From the NCBI GenBank assembly GCA_026210745.1, contig CP110631.1, forward strand, positions 5,208,001 to 5,272,000: DNA of 64,000 bases, in the 5' to 3' direction. The first letter of the stretch is position 1. Each line of letters begins with the position of its first letter. Below, one piece after another: positions 1 to 10,629 of this stretch. Made by a program: the position numbers and the translations under genes. The notes under the pieces were generated by a model. That model had not been told where the DNA came from and made no database searches. It saw nothing but the letters and a program-made list of their open reading frames with translations. This DNA comes from Exobasidium rhododendri (Eukaryota > Basidiomycota > Exobasidiomycetes > Exobasidiales > Exobasidiaceae).

Positions 1-1976
1 AGGGAGAAGGGGGCCGTCACTCCGTAGTGGCTCTGCAAATCAACTGAATGTCAGCATTGGAGATGAGGCGCCACCATCCATCGTCATACACGCACCGGAG
101 CAGAAACACCGTCGAGCCCGAGATCACCCATACTGAGTCGTTCTGCTGGCTCTCTGTAATTCAGGTGAACGCTGGGATCGAACTTCATGGTCGAAAGAGA
201 TGAAACACCATTATGAGCCTCGTTGTACGATGTTTGAGTCGACATGTCGAGCAGTGTCAGGTTGTGGGGTTGAAGTGTGATTACCGAAAGTACCGTCGGC
301 GTCAAACTTGTGAGGGATGGCAAATGACAGTCTTGGAGGGTCGTATCGTCCACCACAGAGCCATCTGCTATGCGTCGAGATAAGTACAATTCCTTGCCTT
401 GGCAGCTTTCAAACGTCCTCCTCCCTCAAGACGAAGGGGCGACGGCAAAACTTCATTAGGCGCAATTAGCTCTATTGGATCATGAGATGCCCATCGAGCA
501 CTCCCATTTACTAGCCCAAGTTACAAAGGAGTGGAAAATAAAGGGTCCTGCTTCTAATTGATGATACCAGGCCATTATCACAGTCTCGCTTTGACATTTT
601 TTCTTAATGGAGAATAGCCTTCTCCGGTGAACATTCGTAGCGCATCAGGCGACATGAGGAATATTTTGGTGTGGCGCCTGGTGCGCTTCAGTCTCTCGTC
701 GCTCTTTGCGCCCTTTCCGATCTCATCTTGCTCGTCTGGCCCGTACACAGTGCACGATTACGTCGATGAAGAAGAACTTCCGTCTGAGTTGGCCCCACTC
801 CCATCGTCTTCGGTACGAGTGGTGAGTGGTGTGGTGTGGTCAGCGTGATCTCGACGATCGGGGTGCACGTAACCCTACAATCCTACCCTACAAGTGAGAG
901 CGCACCGCGAGATACAAACGCGCTAGAGACATGGGAGATTCTTATCCCGAGGCTAGAGATGTAAAAGGTCTCCTCTGACGCATGACGATGCACACGACAA
1001 GGACGTCGACCAGGCGAATGCAAAGTCGAGCAAGACATATGACTGGACAGGACAAGCGGGGCAACATCGAACGAAGGTGACTTTTCATACAGACGACTGG
1101 ACTCTCTATGGCGCATGGCATGATGAGCTTGATCCAACACAGCTCATTTCCGCCCTCCTTTTCCCTCTACATCTTGACAGTTGTCAGCTTTCCGTGCACT
1201 TTTCCGCTCGCCTCGTGCGAAGTGTCTTAACGCTGCAAGTTGTCAAGTGAAAAGCCACCACTGTCAGCCCCCCGCCCCTTCTCCATCGAGATGCATGCGT
1301 ATGCTTCTGAGGGTGCCGGGTGCGCGAACAACACTCACCGGGACGCGTCTCGTAATCAAAGAATGCAGAGTTTATCCTTTTCACGTCGAAAGGAATGCTT
1401 ATTCGTTCTTCCTACAGAAAGGGATTACAGTACTGTGGTTCGTAAATGAAATCTGCGTCCCGCGGCAAGGTGACTTACCGCTTCAGTAGAGCAGCGCTTG
1501 AGTCAGAGCGTCGACACTTCCTTCCCGTTTTGGGAGGCACGGGAAGTGACCATTTCAAAGGCCTCGACGCAGCCAAGCAATTCCATAGATCACACACTTG
1601 GTGGAAGTGAAGACACAGTGGTACGAAGGCGCGGGGACATAGTGGTAAAGAACTCACCGCGACTGGCGAAAGGGTTCGAAGGGTCAGCAACGTCCCGCGT
1701 CGAAATGCAAAAAGGTTCCTTCTTATGCGGCTCTCGACATTGCCGTGGCTTGCTTGCTTCGTCTTCGGAAACTCACTTTCCACCAGCCAGAGTATCGAGT
1801 GCAGCGCTCTAGAGGCGAATTCAGTAGAGAGAGACCGTGTTGTGCGAAAGATGGCATATTTAAAAGAGAGTATAAAGAAGAGGTGCGGCCTCTTGGAGGA
1901 GCTGGGCTAATCCTCCATCCGCCCTCGACCCTCCTCTTTCTCCTCCGTCCACCGCACGCTAGTGAATCGACAGGAG
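1..1976. other. Left flank, no convincing gene
   Basis: No open frame here looks like a typical gene. The best is a minus-strand frame at 84-389 (about 100 codons after a TTG, no ATG in a good context). Its composition is protein-like and it could be the last exon of a gene whose earlier exons I could not trace, or a relic. The last 120 bases hold the promoter and leader of the secreted-protein gene starting at 1977. Confidence 0.5.
1871..1877 (+). promoter_or_regulatory. TATA box (TATAAAG)
   Basis: TATAAAG lies 106 bases upstream of the ATG at 1977. Most secreted-protein genes in this window have a TATA element 55-165 bases before the start codon, which supports the assigned starts. Confidence 0.5.
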
Positions 1977-3761
1977 ATGCGCTCTTTTCGCCCTTCTCCG
2001 ACTCTATTCCTAGCCATCTTTCTTTCCATTGCTTTCCTCTCCTCAGTCGTCAATGCGGCCTCGGTGAAGAATAAAAAAAAAGTTAGCTCTCTTCTTCCGA
2101 AATCAAAAAAGGTGTCCAAATCACCACATGTCACTTTCTGTAGCCGCTTCCGTCAAGCTTGTATCCAGAGTGTCTTGGCTGGAGAGACTACTTTTGAGAA
2201 GCGCTCCATCGTCTTTTCATGCGCAAAGGCAAAGTCGAAAGCAGTGTTCACATTCGGATGTCGACAAGGTGGAAAGGGTGGAGAAGACTACACTGCGCAA
2301 GCTCTAGCCATCATCTCCAACAGCGGTGGGGTGACGACGTCCATTGTGGATGGAGGCACGGTCACGATCGCGACAACTGATATTGCCACGGCAACGTCGT
2401 ACAATCTCGTCACCTCCACCGAAGTCGACCACGCGACCATCACTACATCCACATCAACGGCAACGACCGTCCCCATCACCACCTTCACACAGACGACCGC
2501 AACATTGACGCAAGTAAATGTCGAAGCCAGCACCATCGATGAGACGATCATCGTCACAACTCCTTACACCGTGACAACGAGCACGACAGCTACCCTCGCG
2601 CAAGTAGGCAGTAACACCTTTCCCGTAGGTGTCTACCAGATTGCCAATGGCAACACCCTCCCAGCTCGCGCTCTCTTCGTGGGAGAAGAGGAACACCCGC
2701 AGGCAGAGAAGCGTGCATCCACTAAGCTGGACTCGTCTGCGTTCTGCCAGTCGTACTCTATGGCGTGCTCCACCGAATGCAAGCGAATCAATTCCAGCCC
2801 AAAGAACCAAGTTTGCGTGCAAGACAAGCAGATCTCGGGACGCTACTCCTTGGCATGCATCTGCAAGAACAAGAGAGTAGAGACACAACACGCTCTGGCC
2901 TCTGCTGGTCAACAAGCGCAGGTCTCGGTCGTCTCCAGCATCTCTACCTACCAGACCACGGCCACCTCTACCGGCACAACGGTGATTCCGACAACGATGC
3001 TCACGACCTCGACTTCTCTTGCTACTCTTACTAGCACCATCGTGAGCACGGCTACAAGCACGGCTACTGTCACCAGCACAAGCTCCACCACGACAGCAAC
3101 AACAACCACCAGTCCTACCACGTACGCTACTACAACAACTACGGGCACTCCAGTCGCAACCTCTACCGTGTCCAGCAGTACCATCTTTGTCGTAGCTCCC
3201 ACTGGAATCATTCGGGGTCTTGGAGCGGATGATGCGCCAGAGGGGTACCTTGCAATCAATCCAAACTATCCATTTCCATTTTACGAACTCTCTACAGATG
3301 TAACGATTGCATTGAGCTTCATCGTGACTCAAGACGCAAATACAGGCTACCTTAGTTTAGAGGATATTAATTCAGGACTCACGTTTGGCGCTGAAACCTC
3401 CGTTTATGCCTCTACTGACTTAAGTTTCAGCGAGGGTACTCCTGATTATGCCTACGTAACTGGAGAAAGTCCAGCTTTTTCGAAACCAGGTCCAGCTAGT
3501 GGTACAGGAGCCTTGGGTTACCAATATGAAACTTGGATAATCGATACAGTCAACATTCCATCAGCTGGTTCTACTAGTACTTCTGTTGAGCTTTTACCTG
3601 TTTGGATCAATCAAGATGGCACACCTTACACCTCCAGTCTAATGAGTTGGGCCTCATTTGACTCGAAATATGACGCTATAGCCCTTGTGGCAGATCGCAC
3701 TTCGTTCAATAGCACGTATCCAGGACAATATTTCCCTGTTCGTCTCTTCTTTGGACCTTAG
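1977..3761 (+). CDS. Thr-rich secreted protein with duplicated Cys module
   Basis: This 594-residue single-exon protein has no family I recognise. The start is the ATG at 1977; an in-frame GTG upstream is not a plausible fungal start. A hydrophobic signal peptide (FLAIFLSIAFLSSVVNA) covers about residues 9-26. Two cysteine modules follow, near residues 50-100 and 255-300. Both begin FCxxxxxAC, end in a CxC or single Cys stretch and are followed by (T/H)AQALA or HALA, so they look like an internal duplication. Each precedes a long Thr/Ser-rich stretch, probably O-glycosylated stalk. The last 190 residues lack cysteine and look like a separate beta-rich domain. An extracellular or wall-associated role is inferred. 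Base composition and codon choice become more AT-rich in the last 520 bases. Confidence 0.75.
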   Translation: MRSFRPSPTLFLAIFLSIAFLSSVVNAASVKNKKKVSSLLPKSKKVSKSPHVTFCSRFRQACIQSVLAGETTFEKRSIVFSCAKAKSKAVFTFGCRQGGKGGEDYTAQALAIISNSGGVTTSIVDGGTVTIATTDIATATSYNLVTSTEVDHATITTSTSTATTVPITTFTQTTATLTQVNVEASTIDETIIVTTPYTVTTSTTATLAQVGSNTFPVGVYQIANGNTLPARALFVGEEEHPQAEKRASTKLDSSAFCQSYSMACSTECKRINSSPKNQVCVQDKQISGRYSLACICKNKRVETQHALASAGQQAQVSVVSSISTYQTTATSTGTTVIPTTMLTTSTSLATLTSTIVSTATSTATVTSTSSTTTATTTTSPTTYATTTTTGTPVATSTVSSSTIFVVAPTGIIRGLGADDAPEGYLAINPNYPFPFYELSTDVTIALSFIVTQDANTGYLSLEDINSGLTFGAETSVYASTDLSFSEGTPDYAYVTGESPAFSKPGPASGTGALGYQYETWIIDTVNIPSAGSTSTSVELLPVWINQDGTPYTSSLMSWASFDSKYDAIALVADRTSFNSTYPGQYFPVRLFFGP

Positions 3762-4240
3762 TGGCGACGGAAAGAAGAAGTTCCTATAGGATGTGACGAG
3801 AGAGAGAGAGAGAGCACGCGAGAGACGAGAGATTTGGATCGATTCTGCAAGAGGGCAGCGCAGGGAGACGGACGATGATGGCTCTTTCCAATGGGTCGAT
3901 GAGGCAGTGTATGCGGAGAATGTATTCGATTCCTTACTTCACTTCCCCTTTTCTCTTTACAATTGAAATGAGAGTCGAGAAGTCGTCGGAAGATGGTATC
4001 GCGATGATTATTCTACTATTCTCCTTCCACTGCCCTGCCGTTCCATCTGCCTTTCTATCGTCGTCTCCGGGACGAACATATCGCGCCATGACGGCGTACG
4101 GAGAACGGAAAGCTCTTGCATCTCCAATCGCTGGTTTGAATCTCGAGAGTCAGTCTTGTGGCATTCACTCCCTCTCGTGGCCTTGCTCACCTTTCCCGTC
4201 GCGGTGTGCGTGTATTCGTCTTGCAAGCACTCTGAGGTGA
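3762..4240. other. Convergent intergenic region
   Basis: This is the 3' flank shared by the secreted-protein gene and the convergent ADP/ATP carrier gene. It contains a short GA microsatellite near 3800-3835. The reading frames crossing it are antisense or unspliced read-through and I see no gene. Confidence 0.6.
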
Positions 4241-5349
4241 CTACAGCTCTCCAATCACTCGGCTCTGTGCTTGGTCGTAGATGGCCAAAATACCAGCGGA
4301 GGCGGCACCTCGTAGGATGTTGGCCAGCGCGCCCCTCATCAACGAGGACACCCCTTCCTTTTTCGCAATCGTCGCTATGGCTACGACGAAATTCTTGTAG
4401 TAGACGCCGGTGCCCGAGGTCATCATCATCCTCCGTCGGACAGTGTCGAGCTGCAACAAACAGGATGGTCAGTCTGTAAGTCTTCCTCTCTCCTCCTCCT
4501 CTCTCATCGTCAGCTTCCCAGTGAACACTTACAGGGTAAGCACACAGACCAGCAAAGGCGACAACACTCCAGCCCAACGCAAAGGAGGCCATGAAGTTGC
4601 CCTCTAGAGCCCCCACCAAGACGACCGGCTTGAACGAATCATACAGCCCGAACTGCAGCCCCCGATAGACCACTGTGCCCGCTATCGAAGGAATGAAGCC
4701 ACGATACAGACCCACGATTCCGTCACTTGCAATCGTCTTTCTGAACACGTCGACGATGCCAGTAAATTGACGAGATCCTCCTCCGCCACCACCACGACCT
4801 TCCAGAGGCGCTCCTTTCGCTATTGACTTGGAGTCGTTTGCCAGTCGAGTTCGAGCAAAGTCCAGTGGATAGACGAATAGGAGAGTAGTGCTGCCTGCCG
4901 CACTGCCTGACGCAACGTTCCCGCCAAACCACTTCCAGTAGCTGTCCTCTCTGTTGTAGTGAAATAAGCTTTTGTAGTAGTCCTTGAAAGCGAAATTTAG
5001 CGCCTGTGTCGGCACCTCCCGTATCACGTTGGCCGTGTTGCCTCTCCAGAAGGACACCCAGCCTTCATTGACGTAGATGCGTCGAAAGCAGTCCACGAAC
5101 CCCTTGTAGGGGGTATCCAGTCGACCTGATTGAAGGAGTGCAGACTGATTTTGCAGCAACAGCTTGATTCTCTCGAGTGGTGCAGCTGCTGTCTATAGTG
5201 GGATGGCTTCAAGATGGGTCAGACACATATTCAATGGAGAAGTCGTCCTTTTTCTTGTCTCTTGGTGTGCTCACCTTGGCGACGGCCGCCGATACGCCTC
5301 CCAGCACAAAGTGGGTAGCAAAGGTATCTTTTTCGTTCTTCGCAGCCAT
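4241..5349 (-). CDS. Mitochondrial ADP/ATP carrier
   Basis: Exports ATP from the mitochondrial matrix in exchange for cytosolic ADP across the inner membrane. I join three exons: 5275-5349, 4533-5192 and 4241-4450, giving 314 residues, the normal length for this carrier. Frame is kept at both GTGAGC...TAG and GTAAGT...CAG junctions. The family signature RRRMMM is present just after the second intron ([10 protein letters not shown]), and this motif separates ADP/ATP carriers from other mitochondrial carriers. Three carrier repeats are visible: [12 protein letters not shown] near residue 30, [11 protein letters not shown] near 140 and AYPLDTVRRR near 245. A Gly-rich insert (six G) sits in the matrix loop of the second repeat, which is unusual. 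The N-terminus [18 protein letters not shown] is typical. This is a housekeeping gene unrelated to its neighbours. Confidence 0.95.
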
Positions 5350-6446
5350 CTCGACTGTACGAGGGGAAGGTAGAGGAGAGGAGAAAAGACGAATGCTGAT
5401 AGCCTCCTTTCTCTCAGAACTCCATCCTCGAACTGGCAGGAATGATTTGAGAAAGTTGGTGGAAAATGAGCCAGACGGGAAGGAAGATGCGGTAGATTAT
5501 AATTCAGAGATACGCCTTCAGTGACGCGCTTTGTCCACCTTTCTCCTCTGTGCATTCAGACAAGGTCTTTCTCCTGATGCATGACTTCTAGTACTTTTTT
5601 CATCCCCTTTGCGATAGGGCGACTTCTTCTTGCTCTCAGTCCCATCATTTATTTGAAGCCATTAAACTTCGACCTTACGCCGAAATACGGACGTCTTGTG
5701 TATTTTCGCTGGACGACGATGTGATTCACAACCTAAAGGAGATCGAAGCTGCCTACCAGACTTGGACCTTGATTGGGAAACGGGAGCGTATGCTTGAATT
5801 CGCGAGGAGAAAAGTAAGCAAGGACCTGGAATATTCCTTTGAGAGCAAGGGGCCGTATCAGTGAGCCCTGGTCGTTTAGTCCGCATCTTTCCTCCTTTTC
5901 TTCATGCTCCTGACATGACGACGGCGTCCCTCACAGACTACTACTCACCAAGAATGCCTTCTTTCATCGGGACTGGCTGAGTGCCTACTGGGCCTCTAAT
6001 CCGCTCCTGGAAGAACTTCGCACGTTTGTCACAACGAGTGAGTGTAGAGCTGGACATGTATGCGCCAAGTAGCACAGAGAGGATTTATTTTGATCGATTA
6101 TTGTATATGCACACAAATAGGACACAATTGCGAAGATCTACTCATGTCGTTTCTCATGGCAAAGCATACAAGGACCGGCCCAGTCTTTTTTCAAGCTCCC
6201 TTCCAAGACAATTGATTGCAAAAGGGGATCTCCATCGATTCGCATCATCTCGGCGAACGCACAGAATGTGTCCGTCACTTCCTGGACAAGTTTGGAAGCG
6301 ACACACTGATAGGCAACCCGTTCTATGTGCAAATGTCGTGAGGCACAATACATTTGAAAATAAGCACACATACCTGTCTATAACATCTATGGGAAAGGTA
6401 TACAAGGGGAGGATACAAAGGGATGAAATGATATAGGAAGAGAAGC
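5350..6446. other. Intergenic region, no gene seen
   Basis: These 1.1 kb separate the 5' end of the carrier gene from the 3' end of the GH3 gene. A plus-strand frame at 5981-6436 starts with GTG, has no family resemblance and has the base use of non-coding DNA, so I leave it out. The carrier promoter should lie in the first few hundred bases; no clear TATA element is visible. Confidence 0.6.
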
Positions 6447-9400
6447 TCACGACAATCTAGTCACGATACCCTTCCAGCGAAGCTCCTGCTGCTCTTGAAT
6501 CGTCACCTCCACGCAGCTCTCCATCTTCTGACAGCTCCGTCCTAGGCTGAATTGATACTTTCCTGGTAGCACTTGCCAGCATCCGGGACTCGATGACGTA
6601 TCAGCGAGATGGGCCTCATTCCAGATGGAGAGATCACTCAGACGGAGGTGCAGGACGACCTCTTCCGATTGACCTGGTGCAAGCTCCTTTGTCATGGCGA
6701 ATTGACGCAGCTCTGGGGAAGCGTCCTTGGCTCCGACATGTGTGGAGTAGAGCTGGACCACCTCCTTGGAAGCATGTCGGCCCGTGTTCGTCACTCGCAC
6801 CTGCAGTTCCCAGACCAGATCCTGCTTTGCTTTGGTGTCTCTCATGAGCTGTGTCTTCGCATCAAAGGCGACTTCTCGTTCTGCTGTGAGCTGGAGCGAC
6901 TGCCAGTCGAACTCGGTATAGCTGAGACCATGCCCAAATTCGAAGAGGATGGGCGTCTTTGTCTTGGCGTAGTATCGATAGCCGACGTTGCTTCCTTCGT
7001 TGTACTCGATTGTGCCGTACAGACCGTTGTGATGCGTCTCCGGGAACGTCAAGTAGTTGGGGCAGTCTCGAAGCGACTTTGGGTATGTGAGCGGGAGACG
7101 TCCGTGTGGAGCAAAACGACCAAACAAGACGGAAGCCACGGCATTGCCATGCTCATTGCCGGCGTACCAGCTCTGCAGCAGTGTAGGGCATCGGTCGACC
7201 CAAGGCATCTCCACCGGCATGCCAGACTGCATCACCACGACTGTGCGTGGATTGGCAGCGAGGACGGCTTCCACGAGTTCGTCGGTGCCGGCGGGCAGTG
7301 CCAGAGTGCCTCGATCGTATCCCTCGGACTCCCAATCACCGTTCAGGCCAACGACGAGGACGACTTCCTCCGATTGAGTAGCCAGCTCCACTGCTTCTGC
7401 TCGAAGAGTTTTCTGATCAATCTGAGGCACACCACCGAACCCAATACCGCCCCTTCCTCCAACAAATGGACTGGCGAGCGACAGGGCGGGGTCGTTTTGG
7501 AAGTCGATGCGAAGCTTGTTGCAGCTGGAGGGATGTACGTCTTCGTTTGTAAAGGTGCACACGCCTCTTCTTTCTGTGCTTGCTATTCCGAAAAAGGCTT
7601 CTCCTCGCTGCCAAACATCCTCCGACCAATTATCGACCACTACTTCATCGTCTATGAACAACTTGGCGCGACCTGCACTGTAGATGCCGAACTCCCAAGG
7701 ACCTGATCTAGATGGCATGAAGGTGGCCTCCAACCGACAGGAGCAGAACTCGGGCACTTCGTCTGGGATCCCGTCGACGAAGAACAAAGTGCCGAGTCGG
7801 ACGTTGACAGAGACAATCCACACTGGCTCACCCACAAAGTTGAGGTTGTTGTAGAAGGACAGCGTAGCATGGCCAGATAGGCCATCCTTATCAGCCATGT
7901 ACTGTGCAAGGGAAGGCATGAAGCGATGCGCGTAGACGCCCTGCGCCCAGCCGACTTGATCGTCATCCAAGCCGCTCTTCTTTCCTTCTGCCATGATCGC
8001 ATCCTTTACAGAGACAGAGTACGAGGGAAGCAGAGAAGCAGAACCGCCTCCCGAAATGCTTCCTGGGTGAGAGTTGGGTCCGATGACGGCGATGGCGTAC
8101 CGCTTCTCGGAGTCTGCTGCCGTCTGCTTCAGCGAGCGAAGAGGCAAGATGGAAGCGTCGTTCTTGAGCAGCACAGTGGAGGCACACGCTGCATCGTGCA
8201 GCACAGACCTCATCTCAGGCGTGTCGACGGAGAGCTCTGGCTGATCGAATTTGCGATTGTTGAGTTGCGCTCGTCTGATCGATTGCAGGATCTACAAAGA
8301 GGATATTACAACATCAGCACCCTATCCTGCTGCTTCTCAGTTCGGAATGAGGGCTACTCACATTTCTTACTGGTGCATCTACCTCACTTGCCAGTAGCTT
8401 ACCAGCAGCAATCGCGCGGCCAATCGCTAGACCACGCACAACAGTCGGTCCTGGCATTTCGATGTCCAGGCCAGCTCGAATGGCTTCCACTGTAGAGTAC
8501 GTTCCGGTCCAATCACTCATGATCAAGCCATCCCAGCCCCACTCTTTACGTAGAATATCGTCCAAGAGTCGAGGTGATTCGGATGCATGAGTTCCGTTGA
8601 CTCGATTGTAAGCACTCATTGTGGCCCACGGAATAGCGTCGGGTGAAGGATCAGAGCATACGATCTGGAACGGCTTGAGGTAAATCTCACGAAGAGCCTT
8701 CTCGCTGACGTTGCCTGAAAGTAGAAGACAAACATGAGCGGCCCTTTTCGCTGGTAATCATGTAAAAGAAAGGGGGGGGGGGCACTCACTGTTGCTCTGG
8801 AATCTATTCAGTTCTGCATCGTTGGCGACATAGTGCTTTTGAGTAGCCGACACGCCAGACGACTGTGCGCCTTTGATGATGCTGGATCCGATCAGGCCTT
8901 GTAGAAGGGGGTCTTCCGAAAACGACTCAAAACCCCTTCCTCCCAAGGGCGAACGTTGCGTGTTCATTGTAGGTCCCAGCCAGATATGGACGCCCTTTGC
9001 AATGCATTCCTGTGCAATCGCTCTTCCCACCCTCTCCACTGTTTGCAGGTCAAAGGAGGCAGCCAAAGCAGTGGCGCATGGGAAACAGCTTGCCGGGGTG
9101 CCTCGAAAGAACCTTGTTCCTCTGATGCCATTGGGTCCGTCGGACATCTGCAGCGGTGGCCGAGGGTGTCAGTGACGCCATCCGAGTAATCGCTCGACCT
9201 CTCTATCACCAACACTCACTCGTATAGCAGGGACCCCCAGTCTCGGGATGGCTACTGTGTGCCACCAGCCGTCTCCGGTCATCAAGGAGATCTTCTCTTG
9301 TAGAGTCAGCTGTGATAAGATCTTGTCCACGTCCAATGCCTGTGCTTTAGTCGAGCTGATCGAGCCGACGCCGCTGAGCTCGTGTACTTTGCTGCTGCCA

Positions 9401-9546
9401 TTGATGCCATTGCTCCCATTCATACTGTTGCTACCGTTTATTCCATTGCTTCCATTCATACTATTGCTACCATTTATGCCATTGCTTCCATTGGAGCCTG
9501 TGTGAGGGACGAGGTGTTCTGTCGAGGAAGAAAGTCTAGTCGGCAT
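6447..9546 (-). CDS. GH3 beta-glucosidase with PA14 domain, probably cytosolic
   Basis: Hydrolyses terminal beta-glucosyl residues, for example of cellobiose, gentiobiose or aryl-glucosides. Four exons (9220-9546, 8790-9147, 8362-8714, 6447-8291) give 960 residues with frame kept at every junction. Domain order: a Ser/Asn/Gly-rich leader (1-60), GH3 N-terminal barrel with DGPNGIRG and the nucleophile Asp in IMSDWTG near residue 294, a C-terminal GH3 sandwich interrupted by a PA14 domain (about 420-570), the probable acid/base region WESEGYDRG near 665, and a fibronectin-III-like C-terminal domain. PA14-bearing GH3 enzymes of this shape are well known in fungi. No signal peptide is present, so the enzyme probably acts inside the cell on imported disaccharide. 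It is divergent from a sugar transporter at 10630, with 1.08 kb between them, which supports a joint role. Confidence 0.92.
9389..9495. repeat. 36-base tandem repeat in GH3 first exon
   Basis: Two near-identical 36-base units (9407-9442, 9443-9478) plus a partial third encode alternating Asn-Gly-Ser and Asn-Ser-Met segments in the N-terminal leader of the beta-glucosidase. A degenerate copy precedes them. The period is a multiple of three, so copy-number change would keep the frame. Confidence 0.85.
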
Positions 9547-9701
9547 GATGAGACTACGACGGAGGGGATGCAGGCGAGGGAAGACACAAGGGGAAGGAGG
9601 ATGGAGAGTGAGGTGAGAAGAAGAGAAGAGAGAATCGAGGAGAAGAGGAGAAGGGACAGAAAGAAAACTTCTAAGGTTCGAGAGTGCAGCTGTGTAGCAT
9701 G

Positions 9702-9707
9702 CTTATA
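9702..9707 (-). promoter_or_regulatory. TATA box for the GH3 gene
   Basis: TATAAG on the minus strand lies 156 bases upstream of the GH3 start codon. Confidence 0.4.
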
Positions 9708-9762
9708 TCGTGGAGCGGAGGGCAAGTATAGTCCCTGCTTGTCGGGCAAAAATTGATCAGTC

Positions 9763-9807
9763 CGGAATTGGGGAAACGGAGCGGCCTTACCGGAATCTTC
9801 CCCCGGA
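9763..9807 (+). promoter_or_regulatory. Four phased CGGA elements
   Basis: CGGA occurs at 9763, 9777, 9791 and 9804, so the CGG triplets repeat every 14, 14 and 13 bases. Zn2Cys6 proteins bind CGG triplets at fixed spacing as a family property. The array is 217-261 bases upstream of the GH3 start. That it is an operator for a binuclear zinc factor is inference. Confidence 0.4.
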
Positions 9808-9860
9808 GTGACAAGGGGAAGCGATGTTGTTCTAGACCACTGAATGCGCGGGTGGGCTTT

Positions 9861-9866
9861 GTGGGG
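9861..9866 (+). promoter_or_regulatory. Possible CreA/Mig1 site (GTGGGG)
   Basis: GTGGGG fits the SYGGRG consensus of fungal carbon-catabolite repressors. A second copy lies at 10270-10275. Both are between the GH3 and transporter genes, where glucose repression would be expected. The motif is short and can occur by chance. Confidence 0.3.
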
Positions 9867-10269
9867 ATCGTCCGCTCATCTTCGCCGAAGTCGTGCTCAT
9901 CGTCGAGGGGAAATAGATGCAGGGAAGAACTCCAGACGATGCGGGCGGGCAGACACTACTTCCCCCCGATGCGAGAAGGGAATAGCAGCCAAGTTCGCCG
10001 AATCAGAGGTAGTCTAGTCTCACTATGAAATGCAACCTTTTCTTTTTCCTTTTTATCACACCTTCGCAATAGAGAAAAAGAAAAGCGCGCGCCTTTTTTT
10101 CGTTCCCCACTTTCTCTGTTCCCCCGCCTTTCCACAATGTGCCTCGATTCAGTCGCCCTGTTGACGCTGACTCGGCTAAGAAGCATCTAAGCAGACGACA
10201 CTTTGAGTCGCTCCCCTTTTCTCCCTCAGCGCTGCAGACCACTTACTGGACAATCGAAGGCTTCGGAGC

Positions 10270-10275
10270 GTGGGG
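10270..10275 (+). promoter_or_regulatory. Possible CreA/Mig1 site (GTGGGG)
   Basis: Second SYGGRG match in the divergent region, about 355 bases upstream of the transporter start. Confidence 0.3.
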
Positions 10276-10629
10276 TACTACTAACCCCCCGCCTTTTCCA
10301 CATCTTCCTCCCCTTTTTTGCAAGTTGACCGAAGCAAGCACTGGAGCTGTCATGCAACCACTCTGAAGCCACAGTCGGGTGATCGTCTCTCTTCACTCCA
10401 TCTCAACCCCACACAACGGCCCTACATTGTACTTTTTGACGACACTGTGTCATGCCAGGCGAAGGAAAGGAGCAGGAAGGGTACAAATAGGCGCATACAT
10501 CAGCTTGTCTCTCGATCTCCTCCCATCGACACATCACCACCACTCTCCACCCTCCTCCCTCCTCTCTCTTCCTCTTCCTTCTTCCCCTTCCTCTCCCTGC
10601 CCCTTCTACTGTCTTCGCACCTTACCAAA

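Larger units (their letters stand above)
9547..10629. promoter_or_regulatory. Divergent promoter region, GH3 / sugar transporter
   Basis: This 1.08 kb region separates the start codons of two genes that probably act on the same substrate, so shared control is likely. It holds a minus-strand TATA element, four CGGA elements at regular spacing and two GTGGGG sites, each listed separately. The part next to the transporter start (10505-10620) is a long CT-rich leader, common upstream of highly expressed fungal genes. Confidence 0.6.

Noticed and set aside
2454-3332. 292-codon minus-strand frame opposite the Thr-rich secreted-protein gene
   Set aside because: It is antisense to a Thr-rich coding region whose repetitive codons keep the opposite frame open; it has no start context, splice pattern or family likeness.
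5981-6436. 151-codon plus-strand frame between the carrier and GH3 genes
   Set aside because: Starts with GTG rather than ATG, has no recognisable domain and lies in the 3' flank of the GH3 gene.
6609-7706. 365-codon plus-strand frame inside the GH3 gene
   Set aside because: Shadow of the strongly supported beta-glucosidase exon on the other strand; the translation has no domain.
8769-8780. G homopolymer near the second GH3 intron
   Set aside because: It lies inside an intron directly after the donor site and does not affect coding; its exact length is probably unreliable.
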